64,000 nucleotides of DNA, from positions 25,864,865 to 25,928,864 of the forward strand of contig NC_083599.1 in assembly GCF_020882245.1 (NCBI RefSeq), given 5' to 3'. The notes below the pieces were generated by a model. It did not search any database. It saw only the letters and a program-made list of their open reading frames with translations, and was not told the origin of the DNA. Shown one piece after another: positions 24,901 through 38,504 of this stretch. The DNA comes from Rhopalosiphum padi (Eukaryota; Arthropoda; Insecta; Hemiptera; Aphididae). Each line of letters opens with the position of its first letter. Within the stretch, counting starts at the first letter, position 1. A program made the translations under genes and the position numbers.

Positions 24901-24994
24901 AGCTTCAATGAAATATATGAATGTTAATGATGTTAAATAAGAATAATTTTCTTAATATGAAGATCAGGGTTTTTTGACCCTATTTTTATGTTAC
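21970..24994 (+). repeat. Unit 10: duplicate of unit 8 (3025 bp)
   Basis: A is 21970-22822, B 22823-23183 and monomers 23311-24957 in the same nine-monomer order with the same tetramer duplication. It differs from 16652-19677 by one A in the B A-run and by a private variant, gacacttacatgag, near 24062 where other copies have gacactaacatgag. Confidence 0.93.
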
Positions 24995-27286
24995 ACTACT
25001 ATTAATTGACTATCAATTACATTCTATATTCATTACACGTACATTGCATAAAACCATTATTATTATCAGAATCTTCTAGTCCATTGTTCAATGTAGGATG
25101 TTGATACTTTTCCAAGTGGTAGGAATGTGAATTCACGTCTCAGCATGCATCAAGTGATCTGCCTTACTACCATCTGAAAAAATGTTGTCGGTTAAATATG
25201 TATAATGGTTGGAGGAAAAAATGTCACTAATACATGCCATAACTGAAACGAAAATCTTTATATTACAACTAGTACGGGAAAACACTGAGCAATTCAGAAA
25301 TGGAAATAATCAAACAAAAACTAACAAACAATCATCATTCTTATTACAACATTTGTGAAACCACTTTGCAGTTGAAACTTAAATACTAATACGAATGTAA
25401 AACTGGAAATAGATATGAAATATAAATATATAACAGATGATAAGATATAATAATTTTGATAAGACAAAAAAGATCGTACATATCTACTAGAATGTTTTGT
25501 TGCATTTGAATGTAAAATAAGTGTTTATAAAGAATACACTTGTACAATAACTTAAAATTGCTGTTTTTTAATAGACTATGACATAAACATACATCAAAAA
25601 TAATACTAATTTGAACATAATAATATCAAATCATTATAGAATAAAAGTACTGTAGAACAACTATTAAAACTAGACGGTTTAAAATACAATACTTTGGTTT
25701 ATGGTTTAATGAAATCCTAATTATAAAATAAACGTAGTAATAATAAAAATATATTTAAAGCTGAGGCATATTTTAAGAATGAAAATTAAAAGATCAATTT
25801 GTTTACCAATACTATATTCATATTTTTAACAAATTTCAATTGTTACATTACTATTAATTTACTATCAATTACATTTTATATTCATTACAAACTACATTGC
25901 ATAAAATCATTATTATTTTCAAAATCTTCAAGTCCATGTTCAATGTAGGATGTTGAAACTTTCCCAATATTCCAAAAATGTAAATTTATGTCTCAGCATG
26001 CCTTGAGTGATCCACCATTATACTGCCACCTAAAAAAAAATATTCATATAAATATGTATAATGGTTGGAGAAATTATAATAATGATGATTGATCAGTAAT
26101 AAAAGATATTAAAAATCTACCAGTGTTGTGTTGAATTTTAATGAAAAAAAATGTATAACAAAATATACTTGTACAATAACTTAAACTTGCTGATTTTCAA
26201 TATGCAAAAAATATGAATTTTTAATATTTGTATAAATTATTATGTAAAACCATGTTTTATAGTGTTTATGATGTATCAGCTTCATTGAAATATATGTATG
26301 TTAATAATGGTAAATAAGAATCATTTTTACAATCTAGTAGTAAAGGTTTTAAGACACTAACATGAGAATTGAGTGTTTTATAAGCAGCTAAAAATATGAA
26401 TTTGTAATATTTGTATAAATTATTATGTAAAACTATGCTTCATAGTGTTTATGATGTATCACATTCAATGCAATACATGAATGTTAATGATGGTAAATAA
26501 GAAACATTTTTACAATCTAGTAGTAAAGGTTTTAAGACACTAACATGAGAATTGAGTGTTTTATAAGATGCTAAAAATATGAATTTGTTATAATTGTATA
26601 AATTATTATGTAAAAGCATGCTTCATAGTGTTTATGCAGTTTCATCTTAAATATAATATAAGAATGTTAATAATGGTAAATAAGAATCATTTTTACAATC
26701 TAGTATTAAAGGTTTTAAGACACTAACATGAGAATTGAATGTTTTATAAGAAGTTAAAAATATGAATTTGTAATATTTGTAAAAATTATTATGTAGAACC
26801 ATGTTTTATAGTGTTTATGAAGTATCAGCATCAATGATATATATGAATGTTACTAATATATAATAAGAATCATTTTCACAATCTAGTAGTCAAGGTTTCA
26901 AGACACTAACATGAGAATTGAGTGTTTTATAAGAAGTTAAAAATATGAATTTGTAATATTTGTAAAAATTATTATGTAGAACCATGTTTTATAGTGTTTA
27001 TGAAGTATCAGCATCAATGATATATATGAATGTTACTAATATATAATAAGAATCATTTTCACAATCTAGTAGTCAAGGTTTCAAGACACTAACATGAGAA
27101 TTGAGTGTTTTATAAGAAGTTAAAAATATGAATTTGTAATATTTGTAAAAATTATTATGTAGAACCATGTTTTATAGTGTTTAGGATGTATCAGCTTCAA
27201 TGAAATATATGAATGTTAATGATGTTAAATAAGAATAATTTTCTTAATATGAAGATCAGGGTTTTTTGACCCTATTTTTATGTTAC
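24995..27286 (+). repeat. Unit 11: A2b, hybrid B, 5 monomers (2292 bp)
   Basis: A is 24995-25846, B 25847-26207 and monomers 26335-27249. It has the length of units 7 and 9 but not their monomer markers. Its third monomer has tagtattaaagg (26701) and the following ones match the other superunit half. It appears to join a unit-7-type left part to a unit-8-type monomer block. Confidence 0.91.
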
Positions 27287-30200
27287 ACTACTATTAATTG
27301 ACTATCAATTACATTCTATATTCATTACACGTACATTGCATAAAACCATTATTATTATCAGAATCTTCTAGTCCATTGTTCAATGTAGGATGTTGATACT
27401 TTTCCAAGTGGTAGGAATGTGAATTCACGTCTCAGCATGCATCAAGTGATCTGCCTTACTACCATCTGAAAAAATGTTGTCGGTTAAATATGTATAATGG
27501 TTGGAGGAAAAAATGTCACTAATACATGCCATAACTGAAACGAAAATCTTTATATTACAACTAGTACGGGAAAACACTGAGCAATTCAGAAATGGAAATA
27601 ATCAAACAAAAACTAACAAACAATCATCATTCTTATTACAACATTTGTGAAACCACTTTGCAGTTGAAACTTAAATACTAATACGAATGTAAAACTGGAA
27701 ATAGATATGAAATATAAATATATAACAGATGATAAGATATAATAATTTTGATAAGACAAAAAAGATCGTACATATCTACTAGAATGTTTTGTTGCATTTG
27801 AATGTAAAATAAGTGTTTATAAAGAATACACTTGTACAATAACTTAAAATTGCTGTTTTTTAATAGACTATGACATAAACATACATCAAAAATAATACTA
27901 ATTTGAACATAATAATATCAAATCATTATAGAATAAAAGTACTGTAGAACAACTATTAAAACTAGACGGTTTAAAATACAATACTTTGGTTTATGGTTTA
28001 ATGAAATCCTAATTATAAAATAAACGTAGTAATAATAAAAATATATTTAAAGCTGAGGCATATTTTAAGAATGAAAATTAAAAGATCAATTTGTTTACCA
28101 ATACTATATTCATATTTTTAACAAATTTCAATTGTTACATTACTATTAATTTACTATCAATTACATTTTATATTCATTACAAACTACATTGCATAAAATC
28201 ATTATTATTTTCAAAATCTTCAAGTCCATGTTCAATGTAGGATGTTGAAACTTTCCCAATATTCCAAAAATGTAAATTTATGTCTCAGCATGCCTTGAGT
28301 GATCCACCATTATACTGCCACCTAAAAAAAAATATTCATATAAATATGTATAATGGTTGGAGAAATTATAATAATGATGATTGATCAGTAATAAAAGATA
28401 TTAAAAATCTACCAGTGTTGTGTTGAATTTTAATGAAAAAAAATGTATAACAAAATATACTTGTACAATAACTTAAACTTGCTGATTTTCAATATGCAAA
28501 AAATATGAATTTTTAATATTTGTATAAATTATTATGTAAAACCATGTTTTATAGTGTTTATGATGTATCAGCTTCATTGAAATATATGTATGTTAATAAT
28601 GGTAAATAAGAATCATTTTTACAATCTAGTAGTAAAGGTTTTAAGACACTAACATGAGAATTGAGTGTTTTATAAGCAGCTAAAAATATGAATTTGTAAT
28701 ATTTGTATAAATTATTATGTAAAACTATGCTTCATAGTGTTTATGATGTATCACATTCAATGCAATACATGAATGTTAATGATGGTAAATAAGAAACATT
28801 TTTACAATCTAGTAGTAAAGGTTTTAAGACACTAACATGAGAATTGAGTGTTTTATAAGATGCTAAAAATATGAATTTGTTATAATTGTATAAATTATTA
28901 TGTAAAAGCATGCTTCATAGTGTTTATGCAGTTTCATCTTAAATATAATATAAGAATGTTAATAATGGTATATAAGAATCATTTTTACAATCTAGTATTA
29001 AAGGTTTTAAGACACTAACATGAGAATTGAATGTTTTATAAGAAGTTAAAAATATGAATTTGTAATATTTGTAAAAATTATTATGTAGAACCATGTTTTA
29101 TAGTGTTTATGAAGTATCAGCATCAATGATATATATGAATGTTACTAATATATAATAAGAATCATTTTCACAATCTAGTAGTCAAGGTTTCAAGACACTA
29201 ACATGAGAATTGAGTGTTTTATAAGAAGTTAAAAATATGAATTTGTAATATTTGTAAAAATTATTATGTAGAACCATGTTTTATAGTGTTTATGAAGTAT
29301 CAGCATCAATGATATATATGAATGTTACTAATATATAATAAGAATCATTTTCACAATCTAGTAGTCAAGGTTTCAAGACACTAACAGGAGAATTGAGTGT
29401 TTTATAAGAAGTTAAAAATATGAATTTGTAATATTTGTAAAAATTATTATGTAGAACCATGTTTTATAGTGTTTAGGATGTATCAGCTTCATTGAAATAT
29501 ATGTATGTTAATAATGGTAAATAAGAATCATTTTTACAATCTAGTAGTAAAGGTTTTAAGACACTAACATGAGAATTGAGTGTTTTATAAGCAGCTAAAA
29601 ATATGAATTTGTAATATTTGTATAAATTATTATGTAAAACTATGCTTCATAGTGTTTATGATGTATCACATTCAATGCAATACATGAATGTTAATGATGG
29701 TAAATAAGAAACATTTTTACAATCTAGTAGTAAAGGTTTTAAGACACTAACATGAGAATTGAGTGTTTTATAAGATGCTAAAAATATGAATTTGTTATAA
29801 TTGTATAAATTATTATGTAAAAGCATGCTTCATAGTGTTTATGCAGTTTCATCTTAAATATAATATAAGAATGTTAATAATGGTAAATAAGAATCATTTT
29901 TACAATCTAGTATTAAAGGTTTTAAGACACTAACATGAGAATTGAATGTTTTATAAGAAGTTAAAAATATGAATTTGTAATATTTGTAAAAATTATTATG
30001 TAGAACCATGTTTTATAGTGTTTATGAAGTATCAGCATCAATGATATATATGAATGTTACTAATATATAATAAGAATCATTTTCACAATCTAGTAGTCAA
30101 GGTTTCAAGACACTAACATGAGAATTGAGTGTTTTATAAGAAGTTAAAAATATGAATTTTTAATATTTGTATAAATTATTATGTAGAATAATATTTTATA

Positions 30201-30493
30201 GTGTTTATGAATTATCAGCATAAATGATATATATGAATGTTACTAATATATAATAAGAATCATTTTCACAATCTAGTAGTCAAGGTTTCAAGACACTAAC
30301 AGGAGAATTGAGTGTTTTATAAGAAGTTAAAAATATGAATTTGTAATATTTGTAAAAATTATTATGTAGAACCATGTTTTATAGTGTTTAGGATGTATCA
30401 GCTTCAATGAAATATATGAATGTTAATGATGTTAAATAAGAATTATTTTCTTAATATGAAGATCAAGGTTTTTTGACCCTATTTTTATGTTAT
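27287..30493 (+). repeat. Unit 12: A2b, hybrid B, 10 monomers (3207 bp)
   Basis: A is 27287-28138, B 28139-28499 and monomers 28627-30456. A private ggtatataag lies near 28968. The fifth monomer (29359) is a chimera that leads back into the first monomer type at 29542, 915 bp after 28627. The T at 30457 has gatcaagg in place of gatcaggg. This is the last A2b unit; the next A is A1, making this a second family boundary. Confidence 0.92.
29359..29541 (+). repeat. Chimeric monomer, probable crossover joint
   Basis: Its left part has the marks of a block-terminal monomer (acaggagaattg, gaagttaaaa, gtttaggatgtatcagcttc). Its right part has those of the partial monomer after a B module (attgaaatatatgtatg, aataatggtaaataag). 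A switch near 29488-29492 explains why the monomer series restarts at 29542 with the type found at 28627. Confidence 0.8.
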
Positions 30494-31832
30494 ACTACTA
30501 TTAATTGACTATCAATTACATTCTATATTCATTACACGTACATTGCATAAAACTATTATTATTATCAGAATCTTCTAGTCCATTGTTCAATGTAGGATGT
30601 TGATACTTTTCCAAGTGGTAGGAATGTGAATTCACGTCTCATTATGCATCAAGTGATCTGCCGTACTACCATCTGAAAAAATGTAGTCGGTTAAATATGT
30701 ATAATGGTTGGAGGAAAAAATGTCACTCATACATGCCATTATTAAAACGAAAATCTTTATATTACAACAAGTACGGGAAAATACTGAGCGATTCAGAAAT
30801 GGAAATAATCAAACAAAAACTAACACACAAACTTCATTCATATTACAACATTTGTGAAAGCAGTTTGCAGTTGAAACTTAAATACTAATACGAATGTAAA
30901 ACTGCAAGTAGATATGAAATATAAACATATAACAGATGATAAGATATAATAATTTTGATAAGATAAAAAGATCGCACATATCTAGTAGAATGTTTTGTTG
31001 GATATTAATGTAAAATAAGTGTTTATTAAGAATACGCTTGTAGAGTAACTTAAAATTGCTGTTTTTTAATAGACTATGACATAACCATACCTCAAAAATA
31101 ATACGGATTTGAACATAATAATATCAAATCATAATTGAATAAAAGAACCGTTAAACATCTATTAAAACTAGACTATTTAAATTGCAATACTTTGGTTTAT
31201 GATTTAATGAAAACCTAATTATGAAAAAAACGTAGAAATAATAAAAAGTTTTTTAAAGCTGAGGCATATTTTAAGAATGAAAATTAAAAAGCTCAATTTG
31301 TTTACCAATACTATATTCATATTTTTAACAAATTTCAATTGTTCCACTACTATTAATTTACTATAGATTACATTTTATATTCATTACAAGTACATTGCTT
31401 AAAATCATTATTATTATCAGAATCTTCAAGTCCATGTTCAATGTAGGATGTTGAAACTTTCCCAATATTCCAAAAATGTTAATTTATGTCTCAGCATGCT
31501 TTGAGTGATCCACCATTATACTGCCACCTAAAAAAAAATATTCATAAAAATATGTATAATGGTTGGAGAAATTATAATAATGATGATTGATCAGTAATAA
31601 AAGATATTAAAAATCTACCAGTGTTGTGTTGAATTTTCATGAAAAAAAATGTAGAACAAAATATACTTGTACAATAACTTAAACTTGCTGATTTTCAATA
31701 TGCAGAAAATATGAATTTTTAATATTTGTATAAATTATTATGTAGAATAATATTTTATAGTGTTTATGAATTATCAGCTTCATTAATATATATGTATGTT
31801 AATAATAGTAAATAAGAATCATTTTCACAATC

Positions 31833-33662
31833 TAGTAGTAAAGGTTTTAAGTCACTAACATGAGAATTGAATGTTTTATAAGCAGCTAAAAATATGAATT
31901 TTTAATAGTTGTATAAATCATTATGTAAAACTATGTTTTATAGTGTTTATGATGTATCAGCTTCAATGCAATACATGAATGTTAATGATGGTAAATAAGA
32001 AACATTTTTACAATCTAGTAGTAAAGGTTTTAAGACACTAACATGAGAATTGAGTGTTTTATAAGATGCTAAAAATATGAATTTGTTATATTTGTATAAA
32101 TTATTATGTAAAAGCATGCTTCATAGTGTTTATGCAGTGTCATCTTAAATGAAATATATGAATGTTAATAATGGTAAATAAGAATCATTTTTACAATCTA
32201 GTAGTAAAGGTATTAAGACACTAACATGAGAATTGAATGTTTTATAAGCAGCTAAAAATATGAATTTTTAATAGTTGTATGAATCATTATGTAAAACTAT
32301 GTTTTATAGTGTTTATGATGTATCAGCTGCAATGCAATACATGAATGTTAATGATGGTAAATAAGAAACATTTTTACAATCTAGTAGTAAAGGTTTTAAG
32401 ACACTAACATGAGAATTGAGTGTTTTATAAGCAGCTAAAAATATGAATTTGTAATATTTGTATAAATTATTATGTAAAAGCATGCTTCATAGTGTTTATA
32501 CAGTGTCAGCCTCAATGAAATATATGAATGTTAATAATCGTAAATAAGAAACATTTTTACAATCTAGTAGTAAAGGTTTTAAGACACTAACATGAGAATT
32601 GAGTGTTTTATAAGATGCTAAAAATATGAATTTGTTATATTTGTATAAATCATTATGTAAAACTATGTTTTATAGTGTTTATGATGTATCAGCTTCAATG
32701 CAATACATGAATGTTAATGATGGTAAATAAGAAACATTTTTACAATCTAGTAGTAAAGGTTTTAAGACACTAACATGAGAATTGAGTGTTTTATAAGATG
32801 CTAAAAATATGAATTTGTTATATTTGTATAAATTATTATGTAAAAGCATGCTTCATAGTGTTTATGCAGTGTCATCTTAAATGAAATATATGAATGTTAA
32901 TAATGGTAAATAAGAATCATTTTTACAATCTAGTAGTAAAGGTATTAAGACACTAACATGAGAATTGAATGTTTTATAAGCAGCTAAAAATATGAATTTT
33001 TAATAGTTGTATGAATCATTATGTAAAACTATGTTTTATAGTGTTTATGATGTATCAGCTGCAATGCAATACATGAATGTTAATGATGGTAAATAAGAAA
33101 CATTTTTACAATCTAGTAGTAAAGGTTTTAAGACACTAACATGAGAATTGAGTGTTTTATAAGCAGCTAAAAATATGAATTTGTAATATTTGTATAAATT
33201 ATTATGTAAAAGCATGCTTCATAGTGTTTATACAGTGTCAGCCTCAATGAAATATATGAATGTTAATAATCGTAAATAAGAAACATTTTTACAATCTAGT
33301 AGTAAAGGTTTTAAGACACTAACATGAGAATTGAGTGTTTTATAAGATGCTAAAAATATGAATTTGTTATATTTGTATAAATTATTATGTAAAAGCATGC
33401 TTCATAGTGTTTATGCAGTGTCATCTTAAATGAAATATATGAATGTTAAAGATGGTAAATAAGAAACATTTTTACAATCTAGTAGTCAAGGTTTCAAGAC
33501 ACTAACATGAGAATTGAGTGTTTTATAAGAAGTTAAAAATATGAATTTGTAATATTTGTAAAAATTATTATGTAGAACCATGTTTTATAGTGTTTAGGAT
33601 GTATCAGCTTCAATGAAATATATGAATGTTAATGATGTCAAATAAGAATTATTTTCTTAATA
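31833..33662 (+). repeat. Ten-monomer block with tetramer (732-bp) periodicity
   Basis: The type with aaggtattaag and gttgtatgaatc starts at 32199 and 32931. The word cagtgtcagcctc occurs at 32501 and 33233. Both spacings are 732 bp, four monomers. The block closes with gatgtcaaataag in the terminal monomer, a C variant otherwise found before the B2 modules at 43270, 46090, 49612, 52154 and 62543. Confidence 0.88.
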
Positions 33663-33699
33663 TGAAGATCAGGGTTTTTTGACCCTATTTTTATGTTAT

Positions 33700-34064
33700 A
33701 CTACTATTAATTTACTATCAATTACATTTTATATTCATTACAAACTACATTGCATAAAATCATTATTATTTTCAAAATCTTCAAGTCCATGTTCAATGTA
33801 GGATGTTGAAACTTTCCCAAATTCCTTAAATGTTAATTAATGTCTCAGCATGCTTTGAGTGATCTACTATTATACTGCCATCTAAAAAAAAAATAGTCAT
33901 ATAAATATATATAATGGTTTGAGAAATTATAATAATGGTGATTGATGAGCAATAAAAGATAATAAAAATCTACCGGAGTGTTGTGTTGATTTTTAAAGAA
34001 AAAAAAATGTATAAAAGAAATATACTTGTAGAATAACTTAAACTTGCTGATTTTCAATATGCAG
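33700..34064 (+). repeat. Module B2, subtype b
   Basis: It follows T directly at 33663-33699. Subtype b marks are aatggtgattgatgag, taccggagtg and tttttaaagaaa, with gaatattattttatag in the adjoining partial monomer. The T-linked head keeps ttatactactattaattta. Confidence 0.9.
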
Positions 34065-34411
34065 AAAATATGAATTTTTAATATTTGTATAAATTATTAT
34101 GTAGAATATTATTTTATAGTGTTTATGAATTATCAGCATAAATGATATATATGAATGTTACTAATATATAATAAGAATCATTTTCACAATCTAGTAGTCA
34201 AGGTTTCAAGACACTAACAGGAGAATTGAGTGTTTTATAAGAAGTTAAAAATATGAATTTGTAATATTTGTAAAAATTATTATGTAGAACCATGTTTTAT
34301 AGTGTTTAGGATGTATCAGCTTCAATGAAATATATGAATGTTAATGATGTTAAATAAGAATTATTTTCTTAATATGAAGATCAGGGTTTTTTGACCCTAT
34401 TTTTATGTTAT

Positions 34412-35228
34412 ACTACTATTAATTGACTATCAATTACATTCTATATTCATTACACGTACATTGCATAAAACCATTATTATTATCAGAATCTTCTAGTCCA
34501 TTGTTCAATGTAGGATGTTGATACTTTTCCAAGTGGTAGGAATGTGAATTCACGTCTCATTATGCATCAAGTGATCTGCCGTACTACCATCTGAAAAAAT
34601 GTAGTCGGTTAAATATGTATAATGGTTGGAGGAAAAAATGTCACTCATACATGCCATTATTAAAACGAAAATCTTTATATTACAACAAGTACGGGAAAAT
34701 ACTGAGCGATTCAGAAATGGAAATAATCAAACAAAAACTAACACACAAACTTCATTCATATTACAACATTTGTGAAAGCAGTTTGCAGTTGAAACTTAAA
34801 TACTAATACGAATGTAAAACTGCAAGTAGATATGAAATATAAACATATAACAGATGATAAGATATAATAATTTTGATAAGATAAAAAGATCGCACATATC
34901 TAGTAGAATGTTTTGTTGGATATTAATGTAAAATAAGTGTTTATTAAGAATACGCTTGTAGAGTAACTTAAAATTGCTGTTTTTTAATAGACTATGACAT
35001 AACCATACCTCAAAAATAATACTGATTTCAACATAAAAATATCGAATCATTATTGAATAAAAGTACCGTAAAGCATCTAATAAAACTAGACGATTTAAAT
35101 TACAATACTTTGGATTATGGTTTAATGAAAACCTAATTATGAAAAACACGCAGAAATAATAAAACATGTACTTGTACAAAAAAATATACTTGTACAATAA
35201 CTTAAACTTGCTGATTTTTAATATGAAA
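34412..35228 (+). repeat. A3: A module fused to a B-type tail, internal deletion
   Basis: The left part is A1 with the open frame at 34615-34806. The right part diverges after accatacctcaaaaataat (actgatttcaac, gtaccgtaaagc, gacgatttaaatt). At about 35161-35200 it passes into a B tail (atatacttgtacaataac, tgctgatttttaat), omitting the end of A and the B head. The motif cttgtacaa occurs at 35171 and 35189 around the joint, suggesting an exchange at short homology. The minus-strand frame across it (34796-35197) is low-complexity and not credible as a gene. Confidence 0.88.
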
Positions 35229-35355
35229 AAAATATAAATTTGTAATATTTGTATTAATTATTATGTAAAACCATTCTTCCTACTGTTTATGAAGTATCAG
35301 TTTCAATGAAATATATGAATGTTAATAATGATAAATAAGAATCATTTTTACAATC

Positions 35356-38300
35356 TAGTAGTAAAGGTTTTAAGACACTAACATGAGAATTGAGTGTTTT
35401 ATAAGCAGCTAAAAATATGAATTTGTAATAGTTCTATAAATCATTATGTAAAACTATGTTATATAGTGTTTATGATGTATCAGCTTCAATGCAATAAATG
35501 AATGTTAATGATGGTAAATAAGAAACATTTTTACAATCTAGTAGTAAAGGTTTTAAGACACTAACATGAGAATTGAGTGTTTTATAAGCAGCTAAAAATA
35601 TGATTTTGTAATATTTGTATAAATAATAATGAAAGAGCAGGCTTCATAGTGTTTATGCAGTGTCAGCCTCAATGAAATATATGAATGTTAATAATCGTAA
35701 ATAAGAATCATTTTTACAATCTAGTAGTAAAGGTTTTAAGACACTAACATGAGAATTGAGTGTTTTATAAGCAGCTAAAAATATGAATTTGTAATATTTG
35801 TATAAATTATTATGTAAAAGCATGCTTCATAGTGTTTATGCAGTGTCAACTTAAATGAAATATATGAATGTTAATAATGGTAAATAAGAATCATTTTTAT
35901 AATCTAGTAGTAAAGGTTTTAAGTCACTAACATGAGAATTGAATGTTTTATAAGCAGCTAAAAATATGAATTTTTAATAGTTGTATAAATCATTATGTAA
36001 AACTATGTTTTATAGTGTTTATGATGTATCAGCTTCAATGCAATACATGAATGTTAATGATGGTAAATAAGAAACATTTTTACAATCTAGTAGTAAAGGT
36101 TTTAAGACACTAACATGAGAATTGAGTGTTTTATAAGATGCTAAAAATATGAATTTGTTATATTTGTATAAATTATTATGTAAAAGCATGCTTCATAGTG
36201 TTTATGCAGTGTCATCTTAAATGAAATATATGAATGTTAATAATGGTAAATAAGAATCATTTTTACAATCTAGTAGTAAAGGTATTAAGACACTAACATG
36301 AGAATTGAATGTTTTATAAGCAGCTAAAAATATGAATTTTTAATAGTTGTATGAATCATTATGTAAAACTATGTTTTATAGTGTTTATGATTTATCAGCT
36401 GCAATGCAATACATGAATGTTAATGATGGTAAATAAGAAACATTTTTACAATCTAGTAGTAAAGGTTTTAAAACACTAACATGAGAATTGAGTGTTTTAT
36501 AAGCAGCTAAAAATATGAATTTGTAATATTTGTATAAATTATTATGTAAAAGCATGCTTCATAGTGTTTATACAGTGTCAGCCTCAATGAAATATATGAA
36601 TGTTAATAATCGTAAATAAGAAACATTTTTACAATCTAGTAGTAAAGGTTTTAAGACACTAACATGAGAATTGAGTGTTTTATAAGATGCTAAAAATATG
36701 AATTTGTTATATTTGTATAAATCATTATGTAAAACTATGTTTTATAGTGTTTATGATGTATCAGCTTCAATGCAATACATGAATGTTAATGATGGTAAAT
36801 AAGAAACATTTTTACAATCTAGTAGTAAAGGTTTTAAGACACTAACATGAGAATTGAGTGTTTTATAAGATGCTAAAAATATGAATTTGTTATATTTGTA
36901 TAAATTATTATGTAAAAGCATGCTTCATAGTGTTTATGCAGTGTCATCTTAAATGAAATATATGAATGTTAATAATGGTAAATAAGAATCATTTTTACAA
37001 TCTAGTAGTAAAGGTATTAAGACACTAACATGAGAATTGAATGTTTTATAAGCAGCTAAAAATATGAATTTTTAATAGTTGTATGAATCATTATGTAAAA
37101 CTATGTTTTATAGTGTTTATGATGTATCAGCTGCAATGCAATACATGAATGTTAATGATGGTATATAAGAAACATTTTTACAATCTAGTAGTAAAGGTTT
37201 TAAGACACTAACATGAGAATTGAGTGTTTTATAAGCAGCTAAAAATATGAATTTGTAATATTTGTATAAATTATTATGTAAAAGCATGCTTCATAGTGTT
37301 TATGCAGTGTCAACTTAAATGAAATATATGAATGTTAATAATGGTAAATAAGAATCATTTTTATAATCTAGTAGTAAAGGTTTTAAGTCACTAACATGAG
37401 AATTGAATGTTTTATAAGCAGCTAAAAATATGAATTTTTAATAGTTGTATAAATCATTATGTAAAACTATGTTTTATAGTGTTTATGATGTATCAGCTTC
37501 AATGCAATACATGAATGTTAATGATGGTAAATAAGAAACATTTTTACAATCTAGTAGTAAAGGTTTTAAGACACTAACATGAGAATTGAGTGTTTTATAA
37601 GATGCTAAAAATATGAATTTGTTATATTTGTATAAATTATTATGTAAAAGCATGCTTCATAGTGTTTATGCAGTGTCTTCTTAAATGAAATATATGAATG
37701 TTAATAATGGTAAATAAGAATCATTTTTACAATCTAGTAGTAAAGGTATTAAGACACTAACATGAGAATTGAATGTTTTATAAGCAGCTAAAAATATGAA
37801 TTTTTAATAGTTGTATGAATCATTATGTAAAACTATGTTTTATAGTGTTTATGATGTATCAGCTGCAATGCAATACATGAATGTTAATGATGGTAAATAA
37901 GAAACATTTTTACAATCTAGTAGTAAAGGTTTTAAGACACTAACATGAGAATTGAGTGTTTTATAAGCAGCTAAAAATATGAATTTGTAATATTTGTATA
38001 AATTATTATGTAAAAGCATGCTTCATAGTGTTTATACAGTGTCAGCCTCAATGAAATATATGAATGTTAATAATCGTAAATAAGAAACATTTTTACAATC
38101 TAGTAGTAAAGGTTTTAAGACACTAACATGAGAATTGAGTGTTTTATAAGATGCTAAAAATATGAATTTGTTATATTTGTATAAATTATTATGTAAAAGC
38201 ATGCTTCATAGTGTTTATGCAGTGTCATCTTAAATGAAATATATGAATGTTAAAGATGGTAAATAAGAAACATTTTTACAATCTAGTAGTCAAGGTTTCA

Positions 38301-38467
38301 AGACACTAACAGGAGAATTGAGTGTTTTATAAGAAGTTAAAAATATGAATTTGTAATATTTGTAAAAAATTATTATGTAGAACCATGTTTTATAGTGTTT
38401 AGGATGTATCAGCTTCAATGAAATATATGAATGTTAATGATGTTAAATAAGAATTATTTTCTTAATA
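35356..38467 (+). repeat. Seventeen-monomer block, longest in window
   Basis: Sixteen 183-bp steps run from 35356 to 38284. The last monomer is 184 bp owing to an extra A in gtaaaaaattattatg near 38367. The type with cagtgtcagcctc recurs at 36573 and 38037, 1464 bp apart, with a cagtgtcaacttaaatg monomer near 37305 at the intervening 732-bp position. The first four types match the starts of both blocks in the unit at 46801. Confidence 0.9.
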
Positions 38468-38504
38468 TGAAGATCAGGGTTTTTTGACCCTATTTTTATG
38501 TTAT

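Larger units (their letters stand above)
30494..34411 (+). repeat. Unit 13: A1, B, 10 monomers, B2, 1 monomer (3918 bp)
   Basis: A is 30494-31345 with the open frame at 30697-30888 (Leu at codon 42). B is 31346-31705 with atgtagaacaaaat and ttcataaaaatatg as at the left window edge. Monomers are 31833-33662, B2 33700-34064, monomer 34192-34374 and T 34375-34411. It exceeds the 3003-bp form (54429, 57432) by exactly five monomers. Confidence 0.93.
34412..38504 (+). repeat. Unit 14: A3 fusion, 17 monomers (4093 bp)
   Basis: The A3 module (34412-35228) is followed by a divergent partial monomer (ccattcttcctactg, gaagtatcagtttcaatg), monomers 35356-38467 and T 38468-38504. It has no separate B or B2. 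This is the longest uninterrupted monomer block in the window. Confidence 0.92.

Noticed and set aside
14360..24994. 5.3-kb duplication as a pure assembly artefact
   Set aside because: Not excluded, but the copies differ at a few positions and similar unit-scale duplications occur at other lengths across the window, so a real tandem duplication is the better reading.
31833..33662. Regularly spaced direct repeats as a possible CRISPR array
   Set aside because: The 183-bp monomers are contiguous, with no unique spacers, no short palindromic repeat and no cas genes.
34796..35197. Minus-strand frame of 133 codons over the A3 fusion (second copy 47185-47586) and an 84-codon form at 54813-55067
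   Set aside because: It spans the right part of A and a deletion joint, has AT-driven composition, and is closed in ordinary A copies. It is not evidence of a membrane protein despite the hydrophobic look.
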